Shown piece after piece: positions 8,881 to 16,469 of a DNA stretch of 64,000 bases. The notes below the pieces were generated by a model that searched no databases, was not told the DNA's origin, and worked only from the letters and a program-made list of their open reading frames with translations. How positions within the stretch are numbered: position 1 is the stretch's first letter; the number at the start of each line of letters is the position of its first letter. The position numbers and the translations under genes are program-made. The stretch comes from Domibacillus sp. PGB-M46 (lineage in GTDB: Bacteria; Bacillota; Bacilli; Bacillales; Domibacillaceae): NCBI RefSeq assembly GCF_022668875.1, contig NZ_JAKGCR010000021.1:1-64000 (forward strand). The letters run 5' to 3'.

Positions 8881-9707
8881 AAACAGCAGCTTATGTCGGA
8901 TTAAGTGGAAAGGAAAAAGCAGCAAAAGTTAAAAAAACGAGGACCATTCCACCGTGGCTTAAAGGATTCGTTGTGCCAGTTATTATTCTGGCTTTATGGC
9001 AGTATGCAGGAAGTGCCGGATTGATCTCTGAAACAGTACTGCCGACACCGCTTGCCATTCTCGCGTCGTTTTATGAGCTGGCAGTATCAGGGGAACTGGC
9101 TGATAATATGAAAATCAGTATTGCACGGGCAGCAGGCGGGTTTCTGCTGGGCGGAGGACTGGGTCTTTTATTTGGAATCCTGGTTGGATTTTCAAAGAAA
9201 ACGGAGTCCTATCTAGATCCATCTTTGCAAATGCTCCGTACTGTTCCGCATTTGGCTGTGACGCCGCTCTTTATCTTATGGTTCGGGTTTGATGAATTAT
9301 CTAAAGTGCTCTTAATTGCACTTGGTGCATTTTTTCCTATCTACATTAACACCTTTCTCGGTATTCGGGGTGTAGATGCCAAGCTGTTTGATGTAGCGCG
9401 TGTGCTGGAATTCAGCTGGCGTCATCAAATTACGCGCCTTATTTTACCGGCTGCGCTGCCAAATATTTTGCTTGGTGTTCGGCTGTCGCTTGGGATTGCC
9501 TGGCTGGGCCTTGTCGTAGCAGAGCTGATGGGATCGAGTGCTGGTGTCGGCTACATGATTATGGATGCCCGCCAGTTTTCCCAGACAGAAAAAGTATTTG
9601 TCGGGATTATCATTTTTGCAGTCGTAGGCAAATTAACAGATTCGTTTGTGAGACTGCTTGAACGAAAATTATTAAAGTGGCGCAGCAGCTTTCAAGGAAC
9701 CAATTAA
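8877..9707 (+). CDS. ssuC: Sulfonate ABC transporter permease SsuC
   Basis: Inner-membrane permease of 276 residues with about six hydrophobic segments and a binding-protein-dependent transport domain. The EAA-like coupling loop reads around GVDAKLFDVARVLEFSWRHQ, with the ILPAALPNIL continuation typical of SsuC/TauC. It is translationally coupled to ssuA through the ATGA overlap and followed 16 bases later by ssuD. Confidence 0.93.
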   Translation: MKTAAYVGLSGKEKAAKVKKTRTIPPWLKGFVVPVIILALWQYAGSAGLISETVLPTPLAILASFYELAVSGELADNMKISIARAAGGFLLGGGLGLLFGILVGFSKKTESYLDPSLQMLRTVPHLAVTPLFILWFGFDELSKVLLIALGAFFPIYINTFLGIRGVDAKLFDVARVLEFSWRHQITRLILPAALPNILLGVRLSLGIAWLGLVVAELMGSSAGVGYMIMDARQFSQTEKVFVGIIIFAVVGKLTDSFVRLLERKLLKWRSSFQGTN

Positions 9708-9723
9708 AAAAGGAGAGAGATAA

Positions 9724-10884
9724 ATGGAGATTTTATGGTTTATTCCAACACATGGTGACGGTCGTTATTTAGGAACAGATATTGGCGGAAGAGAAGCAGA
9801 TCATACGTATTTTCGACAGGTGGCCCAGGCGGCTGACCGGCTTGGCTATACAGGTGTACTGCTTCCGACTGGAAAATCATGCGAAGATCCATGGCTTACT
9901 GCGGCTGCACTTGCAGCAGAGACTACAAGGCTGAAGTTCCTGGTAGCACTGCGTCCGGGTTTAATGCAGCCATCTGTTGCTGCACGTATGACGTCTACAC
10001 TGGACCGCTTATCCAATGGGCGTCTGCTTATTAATGTTGTTGCTGGTGGTGATCCTGTTGAACTTGCAGGAGATGGCCTATTTCTTAAACACGATGAACG
10101 GTACGAGGCGACGGATGAATTTTTAACGATTTGGCGCGGCCTGCTGGAGGGCGAGACGGTAAATTATGACGGGAAATATATAAAATCAGAAGGCGGCGAA
10201 TTATTATTTCTACCCGTTCAACAGCCGACACCACCTGTTTATTTTGGGGGCTCCTCGCCTGCCGGCCAGCAGGTAGCAGCTGCCCATTCGGATGTGTATT
10301 TAACATGGGGCGAACCGCCGGCTCAAGTCAAAGAAAAAATCGACAGTGTACGCCAGCAGGCTCAAAAAGAAGGGCGCACAGTCCGGTTTGGCATTCGCCT
10401 TCACGTAATTGTACGTGAAACGAATGCAGAGGCATGGGCGGCAGCAGATCGGTTGATTTCTCACTTGGATGACGAAGTGATAGAAAAAGCCCAGCAAAAA
10501 CTAAGCCGTCATGATTCAGCCGGACAGAGCAGGATGGCTGCGCTTCATAGAAAAGGAAAAGAGGCAGACCTTGAGATCAGCCCGAACTTATGGGCAGGTA
10601 TTGGGCTTGTACGCGGCGGTGCCGGCACAGCACTTGTTGGGGATCCAGAGACGGTTGCGGCTCGTATAAAGGAATATCAAGATCTCGGAATTGAAAGCTT
10701 TATTTTTTCTGGGTATCCTCACTTGGAAGAATCATATCGATTTGCAGAGCTTGTCTTCCCGCTTCTTTCATTTGGCGAAGGTGAAGATTTAGGGCGTTCA
10801 AGAGGAAATGTTGGAGAAACGATCGGCAATAGCATTTTAGCGCGTAACATAAGGAAAGAGGTAGTTTTTCATAAAAACGATTAA
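9724..10884 (+). CDS. ssuD: FMNH2-dependent alkanesulfonate monooxygenase SsuD
   Basis: A 386-residue bacterial-luciferase-like enzyme that cleaves alkanesulfonates to aldehyde and sulfite using O2 and FMNH2. The N-terminus ([10 protein letters not shown]-like start, here [15 protein letters not shown]) and the [19 protein letters not shown] region are characteristic of SsuD. The reduced flavin would come from the SsuE-type reductase three genes downstream, and FMN from the intervening flavokinase. A third leader element follows the stop codon. Confidence 0.95.
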   Translation: MEILWFIPTHGDGRYLGTDIGGREADHTYFRQVAQAADRLGYTGVLLPTGKSCEDPWLTAAALAAETTRLKFLVALRPGLMQPSVAARMTSTLDRLSNGRLLINVVAGGDPVELAGDGLFLKHDERYEATDEFLTIWRGLLEGETVNYDGKYIKSEGGELLFLPVQQPTPPVYFGGSSPAGQQVAAAHSDVYLTWGEPPAQVKEKIDSVRQQAQKEGRTVRFGIRLHVIVRETNAEAWAAADRLISHLDDEVIEKAQQKLSRHDSAGQSRMAALHRKGKEADLEISPNLWAGIGLVRGGAGTALVGDPETVAARIKEYQDLGIESFIFSGYPHLEESYRFAELVFPLLSFGEGEDLGRSRGNVGETIGNSILARNIRKEVVFHKND

Positions 10885-10916
10885 GATACATTAGTATTCG
10901 CTGGTATTTTAATATG

Positions 10917-10988
10917 AAAGCCGTCTGGACCACTAGAGGCCTTTTACGTGAAGCGTATTTGTTTCACGTAAAAGGCCTCTTTGATTTT
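10917..10988 (+). promoter_or_regulatory. Sulfur leader RNA, copy 3 (divergent copy between ssuD and the flavokinase gene)
   Basis: Most diverged copy. Outer stem AAAGCC/GGCCTTT with one bulged C, internal loop GTC/GA, inner stem TGG/CTA (U-A, G-U, G-C), loop ACCA. The 3' strand continues into a long terminator hairpin, AGAGGCCTTTTACGTGAA pairing with its complement, then TTTGATTTT. It would attenuate the distal half of the operon. Confidence 0.6.
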
Positions 10989-11007
10989 AAACGAAAGGGT
11001 GATTAAC

Positions 11008-11436
11008 ATGGCAGATGTACAGTATGTACAATGGATCAGCAAGCCGGCGATGGACGGGGAGGTGATTCATGGTATGAAGACCGGAAGAAAGCTAGGATTT
11101 CCAACGGCTAACCTCAGCCAGTCACCTGATTGGATTGAAAATGGTGTGTACGGCGTGCAGGTCCAAATTGAAGATGAATTGCTGAACGGAGTCATGAATA
11201 TAGGCGTAAAGCCGACATTTGGCTCTCGTTTTGAGCGCATTACAGAAATTCATCTCTTTGACTTCCAAGGTGATCTCTACGGAAAAAGGATCCAATGTGT
11301 GCCTCTCTTTCGGATTCGGGATGAACAAAAGTTTTCATCCTTTCATTCATTGCTGCAGCAGATAAAGGAGGATGTAAACTATGCAAGAACTGTATTCAGC
11401 CGCCAGGGCGCCGTTCAAAGACAGCGCATTTCTTAA
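11008..11436 (+). CDS. ribR: Stand-alone riboflavin kinase (RibR-like)
   Basis: 142 residues comprising only a flavokinase domain (riboflavin + ATP to FMN). The GKLGFPTAN-type motif reads GRKLGFPTAN (about 26-35), followed by YGVQV and the GVMNIGVKPTF strand typical of the family. No FAD synthetase (RibF N-terminal) domain is present. B. subtilis RibR, a flavokinase in the sulfur-regulated ytmI operon, is the obvious parallel. Here it sits between ssuD and ssuE, so it likely supplies FMN to the monooxygenase pair. The ATG at 11008 has AAAGGGTG upstream; a TTG at 10981 lies inside the terminator and is rejected. The gene overlaps the next by 56 bases. Confidence 0.85.
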   Translation: MADVQYVQWISKPAMDGEVIHGMKTGRKLGFPTANLSQSPDWIENGVYGVQVQIEDELLNGVMNIGVKPTFGSRFERITEIHLFDFQGDLYGKRIQCVPLFRIRDEQKFSSFHSLLQQIKEDVNYARTVFSRQGAVQRQRIS

Positions 11437-11719
11437 TTTGCCTAATACCCGTTTTTATGAATGGTGCCATAAGCAGTATGGGCTTAATCGCGGGGTGCTT
11501 AATACGATCGACAATTGGTTTTACGATTATGGAATTATCAACGTCATGTCCCGGCTTATCTATATGTTGGCTTTTTTAGACTATGTAAAAGAAGCGGGAC
11601 TTCGGAGCAATGGACAAAAATTTATAAAATTCGGGCATGGCGGCCTTTCAGAAAAGTTAAGGGAGTTTCTGAAGCTTCATGATGCCCAGCTTACAGCATT
11701 TAAAGGAAAGGATGAATAA
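11381..11719 (+). CDS. Unknown 112-residue protein in the ssu operon
   Basis: I do not recognise this protein. It starts at an ATG with an excellent AAAGGAGG site, inside the last 56 bases of the flavokinase gene, and ends one base before ssuE, so it is clearly part of the operon. It is soluble, with no signal peptide, rich in aromatic residues (FYEWCHKQYG, IDNWFYDYGI) and ends with charged helices. Its placement between a flavokinase and an FMN reductase suggests a role in flavin delivery or regulation of sulfonate use, but that is inference only. Confidence 0.75.
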   Translation: MQELYSAARAPFKDSAFLNLPNTRFYEWCHKQYGLNRGVLNTIDNWFYDYGIINVMSRLIYMLAFLDYVKEAGLRSNGQKFIKFGHGGLSEKLREFLKLHDAQLTAFKGKDE

Positions 11720-11720
11720 A

Positions 11721-12266
11721 ATGACAAAAGCAGCCATTATCTATGGAGGCAACAGCAAGCAGTCCCGGTTAAAAGGAATTTTGGATAAAGCAGCTTCTTA
11801 TTTTAAAAAAGGGGGCATTGATACAGAAACCATTTTTGTTCATGATCTGCCAGCAAAAGATTTAATTTTGGCCAATTTCAATAGCGAGCCCATTTTAAAA
11901 GCAAATAAAACGGTAGAAGAAGCGGACATTGTCGTGGTGCTGACACCTGTGTACAAAGCCGCATACACTGGCATTTTAAAAACGTACCTTGATTTGCTGC
12001 CCCAAAAAGGGCTGGAAGGAAAAACAGTTCTTCCACTTGTTCTTGGCGGCTCATTTGGCCACCTGCTGGCTATTGATTATGCATTAAAACCAGTGTTATC
12101 TGCACTTGGCGCTACTAATATTTTAAGCGGTGCATATGTACTTGATACACAGGTAGAAAAAACGGAAGATCTAAAATATGTCCTGGCGTCTGAAATTAGT
12201 GAGCGGCTGGACCGGGTGCTCGCTTTATCGAAAGAAGAAGCCGACCGTTATCTCGCTTTAAAATGA
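11721..12266 (+). CDS. ssuE: NAD(P)H-dependent FMN reductase SsuE-like
   Basis: A 181-residue flavodoxin-fold reductase that would feed FMNH2 to SsuD. It has the early strand AAIIYGGNSKQSRL in the phosphate-binding position, TPVYKAAYTGILKTYLD (the flavin-contact region of the family) and the LVLGGSFGHLLAIDYALKP segment characteristic of SsuE/MsuE. The ATG at 11721 is placed 8 bases after GGAAAGG. It is the last gene of the ssu operon and is followed by a strong terminator. Confidence 0.9.
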   Translation: MTKAAIIYGGNSKQSRLKGILDKAASYFKKGGIDTETIFVHDLPAKDLILANFNSEPILKANKTVEEADIVVVLTPVYKAAYTGILKTYLDLLPQKGLEGKTVLPLVLGGSFGHLLAIDYALKPVLSALGATNILSGAYVLDTQVEKTEDLKYVLASEISERLDRVLALSKEEADRYLALK

Positions 12267-12394
12267 ATGAAGTTTCCCATACGGCAGGGTACAGCTGCGT
12301 AGAAACACTTTCTATACGTAAGCGAAACATGACTGCTTAGGGGTTGTAAGATAATCTCCCGCTATATCCTGCTTGTAGAAATGAACAGCCAAAA

Positions 12395-12436
12395 ACTTTA
12401 CTTATAGCTTTTTGCTATAGGTGAAGTCTTTTTTTA
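12395..12436 (+). terminator. Terminator of the ssu operon
   Basis: ACTTTACTTATAGC and GCTATAGGTGAAGT pair around a T5 loop and are followed by CTTTTTTT. This is about 130 bases after ssuE. Confidence 0.8.
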
Positions 12437-12732
12437 ATAAGATAAAAAATATTTTTGATTTTTGAAAAACAAGGAAATAATTTGTGATTTGCAGGAGAAC
12501 GAGATGCAACGTGGGGATATGCAGTAAGAGGGACGTTCAAAATTTCTAAAAAGATCAAACCCTTCTAAATGATCGAATGCTATTGAGAAAAAGTTCTTTC
12601 TTAAACAGACAAATATCGTCATGCCAGCGCATACAATCATAGTATTCAATAGATCAGCCCAAAATACTTGAATATACATCATATTAAAAGCCAATTAAAT
12701 TGGTGAAAACTTTAATCCAGTGTTTGGGTTAG

Positions 12733-12774
12733 CGGTTCCCCCTTAGAAAATTGAAGGGGTTGAAAGTCCAATAA
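12733..12774 (+). pseudogene. Relic of a yezD-like C-terminus
   Basis: A 14-codon frame reads RFPLRKLKGLKVQ then TAA, which matches the end of the intact YezD-like protein at 15054-15245 (RFPLKKN...QVKIQ, TAA). It is followed immediately by leader copy 4, in the same arrangement as the intact gene and copy 6. Upstream similarity is lost. This indicates a decayed duplication. Confidence 0.55.
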
Positions 12775-12775
12775 A

Positions 12776-12839
12776 TGCCGATCAGACCAACTGAAGGCAG
12801 ACGCTTTTCACACATTGTTAAAAGTGTTCTGTCTTTTTT
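12776..12839 (+). promoter_or_regulatory. Sulfur leader RNA, copy 4 (orphan)
   Basis: Outer stem TGCC/GGCA, internal loop GAT/AA, inner stem CAG/CTG, loop ACCAA. The terminator arms CAGACGCTTTT and AAAAGTGTTCTG are followed by TCTTTTTTG. It is nearly identical to copy 6 but has no intact gene after it. Confidence 0.65.
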
Positions 12840-12873
12840 GTATGGATAAATCTCAGAAAAAGGGGCTTTAGCA

Positions 12874-12928
12874 ATGTGAAAAGCGGCTTTGGAGTATTAT
12901 CCGGACAGCAGCCGTTTTAGCAGGAAGC
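12874..12928 (+). pseudogene. Relic of a cysP-like signal sequence
   Basis: An ATG directly followed by TGA begins a stretch that still resembles the signal-sequence region of cysP, including CAGCAGCC...TTTTAGCAGGAAGC against CAACAGCC...TTTTGGCAGGATGC in the intact gene. Together with the yezD tail and leader copy 4 it forms a small, decayed copy of the yezD-leader-cysP junction. Confidence 0.4.
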
Positions 12929-13064
12929 AACTACGTTCTATGAGCGTAGCCTGCAGAGCAGCCAAAAACAAGCCATTATAATCCACAGTTTTCTATTAAA
13001 GTAATTCCTATGCATCTTATTCAAAGAGTGAAGCTATATTGCCTATAAGAAAGGAGGATTTATA

Positions 13065-13592
13065 GTGAATAAACAGAATTTTATTTTACTATTTTTAATT
13101 ATAAGCGTATTTTTATTGACTGCGTGTCAGATAGGCGACTTTAAAAAGGTGGTAACAGCTGATGAAAAACAGAATAAAGTAGCATCGATCCAGCATATTA
13201 CACAATCAAAAGATGGTATTACATTAAAGATCGAAAAAAAGCAGGCTAAAATATCTGTAAACGAATTAACCATTACAATATTAAATGAAAGCAAATTTGC
13301 TCTTGTACCTGGTGAACGTTTTGCAATAGAAAAAAATATTGATGGTGTTTGGTACTCTGTTCCAGTTCAATTGAAAGTTCCTCAAACAGGCGGCTCTTTT
13401 ATTCGTCCGGAGGAAGCTTTTGCGCAAACGGTTTCTCTTGATCCTTATCTAGAGAATGATCTTCCCCCAGGGAAATACCGGCTCGTCAAGTTTTTTGGAG
13501 AGCTGATGGAGCCCAAGTCAGACCACAATAGGAAAAAACTTATACTGGCCGTTCCTTTTAAGGTCGTCAATAAGGGTCTGTCTATTGAATAA
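13065..13592 (+). CDS. Lipoprotein with Ig-like domain, unknown function
   Basis: 175 residues starting at GTG with an AAAGGAGG site. A lipoprotein signal ends in the lipobox LTAC (cysteine near residue 21). The mature part is beta-rich, with the pattern LTITILNESKFALVPGERFAIEKNIDG (read from residue about 67) and PGKYRLVK typical of bacterial Ig-like domains seen in Bacillus surface lipoproteins. It stands alone between two gene-poor stretches; no function can be deduced. Confidence 0.8.
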   Translation: MNKQNFILLFLIISVFLLTACQIGDFKKVVTADEKQNKVASIQHITQSKDGITLKIEKKQAKISVNELTITILNESKFALVPGERFAIEKNIDGVWYSVPVQLKVPQTGGSFIRPEEAFAQTVSLDPYLENDLPPGKYRLVKFFGELMEPKSDHNRKKLILAVPFKVVNKGLSIE

Positions 13593-14385
13593 AGAAATAT
13601 TCTATGAATATATAATTGCTTTTTAAACTGCTTCTTAAGGTGAACTCAAAGCTTACAATTGGCTTTGTTTCAAACTGAGCTTTAATTAAATCATTCATTC
13701 ATTACAGTTATATGGGTGTTAAAATTCTTTAACTATTTCCAAATTATTAAAAAATATATGGATGAAAATTTGCTCATTTAAAGCAGGCAGCTAGGAGGTT
13801 ATCAGGTAGAATAAGGATAGAGAAAGAAGGGGGTGAATGAAAGAAAGCAAAAGGTATTTTAGGTTATGTGGTGAATGCTATGTAAAATATTAAGAAAATA
13901 AATCCCTATCCATACTTGTTTTTATTTTATAGACGTTACGAAACCGCCCCGCACACTCACTTATTAAAGTGGCTTTTATATGGTCCTATTGTGACCTTAT
14001 GCCAAATAAGCTGAACCCAAACTAAAACGGGATATATACGCTGTATTTTTTAATCCCCTCATTTACTCCTTTTCCCTGTTTCTTCATGAAGACGACCACA
14101 GAAATCCAATTCTACTGCCTTTACAACAATTTAAATAAACGAAAGAGTACTAATTTAGAAATCCAGACAGCCTGGACTTATCACAAGGAACCTAATGATG
14201 AGTAGTATAACAATGCTTATATAAAGAAATAAAATGAAGCAACCATTTTTTCTTTTTTCAAATTTTTAGTACAGGACAAAACCTTTTTTGTCGGATGCTT
14301 TTTTATTCGAAGTGTAGACATAGTGAGACCAGATGCATATAATTTTAACAAATCCAATCGAAATAGTAAGAATTGAGGTGGAGAA
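13593..14385. other. Gene-poor AT-rich stretch
   Basis: About 790 bases without a recognisable gene. The only item of note is an 18-codon frame at 13837-13893 with a GGGGGTGA site and a CGEC motif (see findings). No terminator or relic of a known gene was recognised. Confidence 0.5.
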
Positions 14386-14811
14386 ATGAAAGTCTCCAGC
14401 CGGGGTGAATATGCGCTGCGGGCACTTATTGTGCTCGGGCAAAAAAAAGAGCTGATGCCAATCAGTGAAATATCAGAAGGAACGCTTGTCACAGTAAAAT
14501 ATTTAGAAAAGATTCTGCTCAGTCTTAAGAAGCTTGGGTATGTCGAGAGTAAGCGCGGCATTCAAGGAGGTTACTTTTTAAGCAAGCCGCCGGCAGAGAT
14601 CAATATTGGTGAAGTAATTCGGCAAATAGAGGGGCCATTGTCTCCAATGAGCTGTGCGAGTGTTACGGCTTATGAACCCTGTCTGCTTGAAGGAAGCTGT
14701 TTGCTAAAGCCGCTTTGGGCGCTTGTAAGGGACACGATCGCTTACGTGCTGGAACAAACAACATTAGAGGATTTATTAAAAGGACAGCTGCGTCCCATCG
14801 TTCCTGTTTAA
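14386..14811 (+). CDS. Rrf2-family transcriptional regulator (CymR/IscR type)
   Basis: 141 residues with the Rrf2 winged helix at the N-terminus (MKVSSRGEYALRAL, then ISEGTLVTVKYLEKILLSL as recognition region and GIQGGYFLSKP as wing). Unlike classical CymR it carries three cysteines, C90-X8-C99-X5-C105, in the position where IscR/NsrR bind an Fe-S cluster. Given its place between the ssu and cys operons, it probably represses them in response to sulfur or Fe-S status. The ATG has GGTGGAG upstream. Confidence 0.88.
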   Translation: MKVSSRGEYALRALIVLGQKKELMPISEISEGTLVTVKYLEKILLSLKKLGYVESKRGIQGGYFLSKPPAEINIGEVIRQIEGPLSPMSCASVTAYEPCLLEGSCLLKPLWALVRDTIAYVLEQTTLEDLLKGQLRPIVPV

Positions 14812-14842
14812 TTCGGAAAAATATTTTTTTTGAAAAAACAGG

Positions 14843-14908
14843 TAGACATCGTTTTCTGAATGGGCTATAATCCAATTATTCAAATAAAACAAACCGAAAT
14901 ACTTGGTT
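14843..14908 (+). promoter_or_regulatory. Promoter and candidate operator of yezD-cysPTWA
   Basis: TAGACA (14843) and TATAAT (14866) with a 17-base spacer make a good SigA promoter. Downstream is the inverted repeat ACCGAAATACTTGGT, and the -10 is part of ATAATCCAATTATTC. Similar sequences overlie the ssu promoter, which supports a shared Rrf2-type regulator. Confidence 0.55.
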
Positions 14909-14927
14909 ATAAAAAACTACATACTAC

Positions 14928-15003
14928 GCCAATCAGACAACTGAAGGCTCCTTTTAATCTCTATCCAATATGTTTGGCCTGGTGATGAAAAGGAGCTTTT
15001 TTT
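14928..15003 (+). promoter_or_regulatory. Sulfur leader RNA, copy 5
   Basis: Outer stem GCC/GGC, internal loop AAT/AA, inner stem CAG/CTG, loop ACAA. The 3' strand starts the terminator arm GCTCCTTTT, which pairs with AAAAGGAGC before T7. The longer terminator loop (about 34 bases) distinguishes it from the other copies. It lies between the promoter and the yezD-like gene. Confidence 0.7.
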
Positions 15004-15053
15004 GACCAAAAGTCGACTAAAAAGGTCGAGATTAAAAAATGGAGGGATGCAGC

Positions 15054-15245
15054 ATGGCAGGAAAACAAATTGATGAACAATGGATTGAACGGATTGTGAA
15101 ATCACTGCAGGGAATTGAATACGGGTCAGTAGAAATTGTCATTCATGATTCACAGATTACTCAAATTGACCGGCTGGAAAAACAGCGGTTTCCATTAAAA
15201 AAAAACCAAGTCTACGAGAAACCAAAGCAGGTAAAAATTCAATAA
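15054..15245 (+). CDS. yezD: YezD-family small protein (DUF2292)
   Basis: 63 residues, too small for an enzyme, with the family signature IDEQWIERIVKSLQGIEYGS followed by VEIVIHDSQITQIDR. DUF2292 proteins are repeatedly found beside sulfate-assimilation genes, but their function is not known to me. The ATG at 15054 is chosen because GGAGGG precedes it; an earlier ATG at 15039 overlaps that site. The stop codon lies 2 bases before leader copy 6, so the gene is sandwiched between two leaders. Confidence 0.85.
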   Translation: MAGKQIDEQWIERIVKSLQGIEYGSVEIVIHDSQITQIDRLEKQRFPLKKNQVYEKPKQVKIQ

Positions 15246-15246
15246 A

Positions 15247-15313
15247 TGCCGATCAGACAAACTGAAGGCAGACTCTTTTAACGGTTCTTTGTTAAAAGCA
15301 GTCTGCCTTTTTT
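15247..15313 (+). promoter_or_regulatory. Sulfur leader RNA, copy 6
   Basis: Outer stem TGCC/GGCA, internal loop GAT/AA, inner stem CAG/CTG, loop ACAAA. The terminator pairs GGCAGACTCTTTTAAC with GTTAAAAGCAGTCTGCC before T6. It lies between yezD and cysP, so it can set sulfate transporter expression separately from yezD. Confidence 0.72.
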
Positions 15314-15349
15314 ATATGGATCACGAATTAGGAGAGAGAGGTTTTGGAG

Positions 15350-16408
15350 ATGAAAAGAAAACCATTTGTTTTATCATTTTTAGCGGGTCTTACCGCAACA
15401 GCCACGATTTTGGCAGGATGCGGAAGCAATACCGAAAAGGAAAACGGCGACAGCGGAGCCGCTTCTTCAAAAGAGCCGGTTGAGCTTTTAAATGTGTCTT
15501 ACGATCCAACACGGGAATTATATGAAGAATTTAATAAAGAATTTGCCGCTCACTGGAAAGAAGAAACAGGCCAGGATGTCTCGATTCAGCAGTCGCATGG
15601 CGGTTCAGGAAAACAGGCGCGCGCCGTTATTGACGGGCTTGAAGCTGATGTGGTGACATTGGCGCTTGCCGGGGACGTTGATGAAGTCGCCAAAGCAGGG
15701 TTAACAGCAGAAGACTGGCAGGCACGTCTTGATGACAACTCTACACCGTATACCTCTACGATCGTCTTTCTTGTCCGAAAAGGAAATCCGAAGCAGATCA
15801 AAGACTGGGATGATTTAGCGAAAAAAGGCGTGTCGGTCATTACACCAAACCCGAAAACGTCCGGAGGCGCGCGATGGAACTACCTGGCTGCCTGGGCGTA
15901 TGCCGATAAAAAGTTTGATGGAGATGAAAAAAAAGTTAAGCAGTTTGTAGGTGACATTTATCAAAATGTTGAAGTGCTTGATTCAGGTGCTCGCGGCTCT
16001 ACGACTACCTTTGTGGAACGCGGAATTGGAGATGTCTTGATTGCCTGGGAGAATGAAGCGTATCTTTCGCTAAATGAGCTGGGCAAAGACAAATTTGAAA
16101 TTGTAAATCCGTCTTTAAGTATTTTAGCGGAACCGCCGGTAGCCGTTGTCGATAAAGTGGCAGAAAAAAAAGGAACAGAAAAAGTTGCCGAAGCGTACCT
16201 GGAATACCTGTATACAGAGAAAGGCCAGGAAATTGCCGCTGAAAACTATTACCGTCCACGCAATGAGGAAGTATTGGCAAAATATGCAGACCAGTTCCCG
16301 GACATCAGTCTTGTCATGATTGACGATGAATTTGGCGGCTGGAAAAAAGCGCAGCAAAAACACTTTGATGACGGCGGGACGTTTGACGAAATTTATCAGC
16401 CAAAGTAG
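15350..16408 (+). CDS. cysP: Sulfate/thiosulfate-binding lipoprotein CysP/Sbp
   Basis: Binding protein of the sulfate ABC importer, 352 residues. A lipoprotein signal with lipobox LAGC is followed by [20 protein letters not shown], the Sbp/CysP signature, and by [17 protein letters not shown] and the [16 protein letters not shown] region that forms the sulfate site. It opens cysPTWA after leader copy 6. The ATG is 15350; a TTG six bases upstream is in frame and could also serve. Confidence 0.95.
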   Translation: MKRKPFVLSFLAGLTATATILAGCGSNTEKENGDSGAASSKEPVELLNVSYDPTRELYEEFNKEFAAHWKEETGQDVSIQQSHGGSGKQARAVIDGLEADVVTLALAGDVDEVAKAGLTAEDWQARLDDNSTPYTSTIVFLVRKGNPKQIKDWDDLAKKGVSVITPNPKTSGGARWNYLAAWAYADKKFDGDEKKVKQFVGDIYQNVEVLDSGARGSTTTFVERGIGDVLIAWENEAYLSLNELGKDKFEIVNPSLSILAEPPVAVVDKVAEKKGTEKVAEAYLEYLYTEKGQEIAAENYYRPRNEEVLAKYADQFPDISLVMIDDEFGGWKKAQQKHFDDGGTFDEIYQPK

Positions 16409-16414
16409 GCATTC

Positions 16415-16443
16415 AAAGCGGCAGGCTTTTGCCTGCCGCTTTA
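16415..16443 (+). terminator. Hairpin between cysP and cysT
   Basis: AAAGCGGCAGGC / GCCTGCCGCTTT with a TTTT loop and only a short T tail. It probably stabilises or partly terminates the cysP transcript so that the binding protein is made in excess. Confidence 0.6.
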
Positions 16444-16469
16444 GCTACCTCTAAGGAGATGCAGGTGAC

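Noticed and set aside
12434-12694. 86-codon minus-strand frame after the ssu operon
   Set aside because: No start signals, and the same region carries the yezD-leader relic on the plus strand nearby.
6927-15313. SAM riboswitch or T-box as explanation for the sulfur leaders
   Set aside because: The elements are only about 25 bases before the terminator and lack the four-way junction, the CTTATC-type motifs of the S-box and any T-box sequence.
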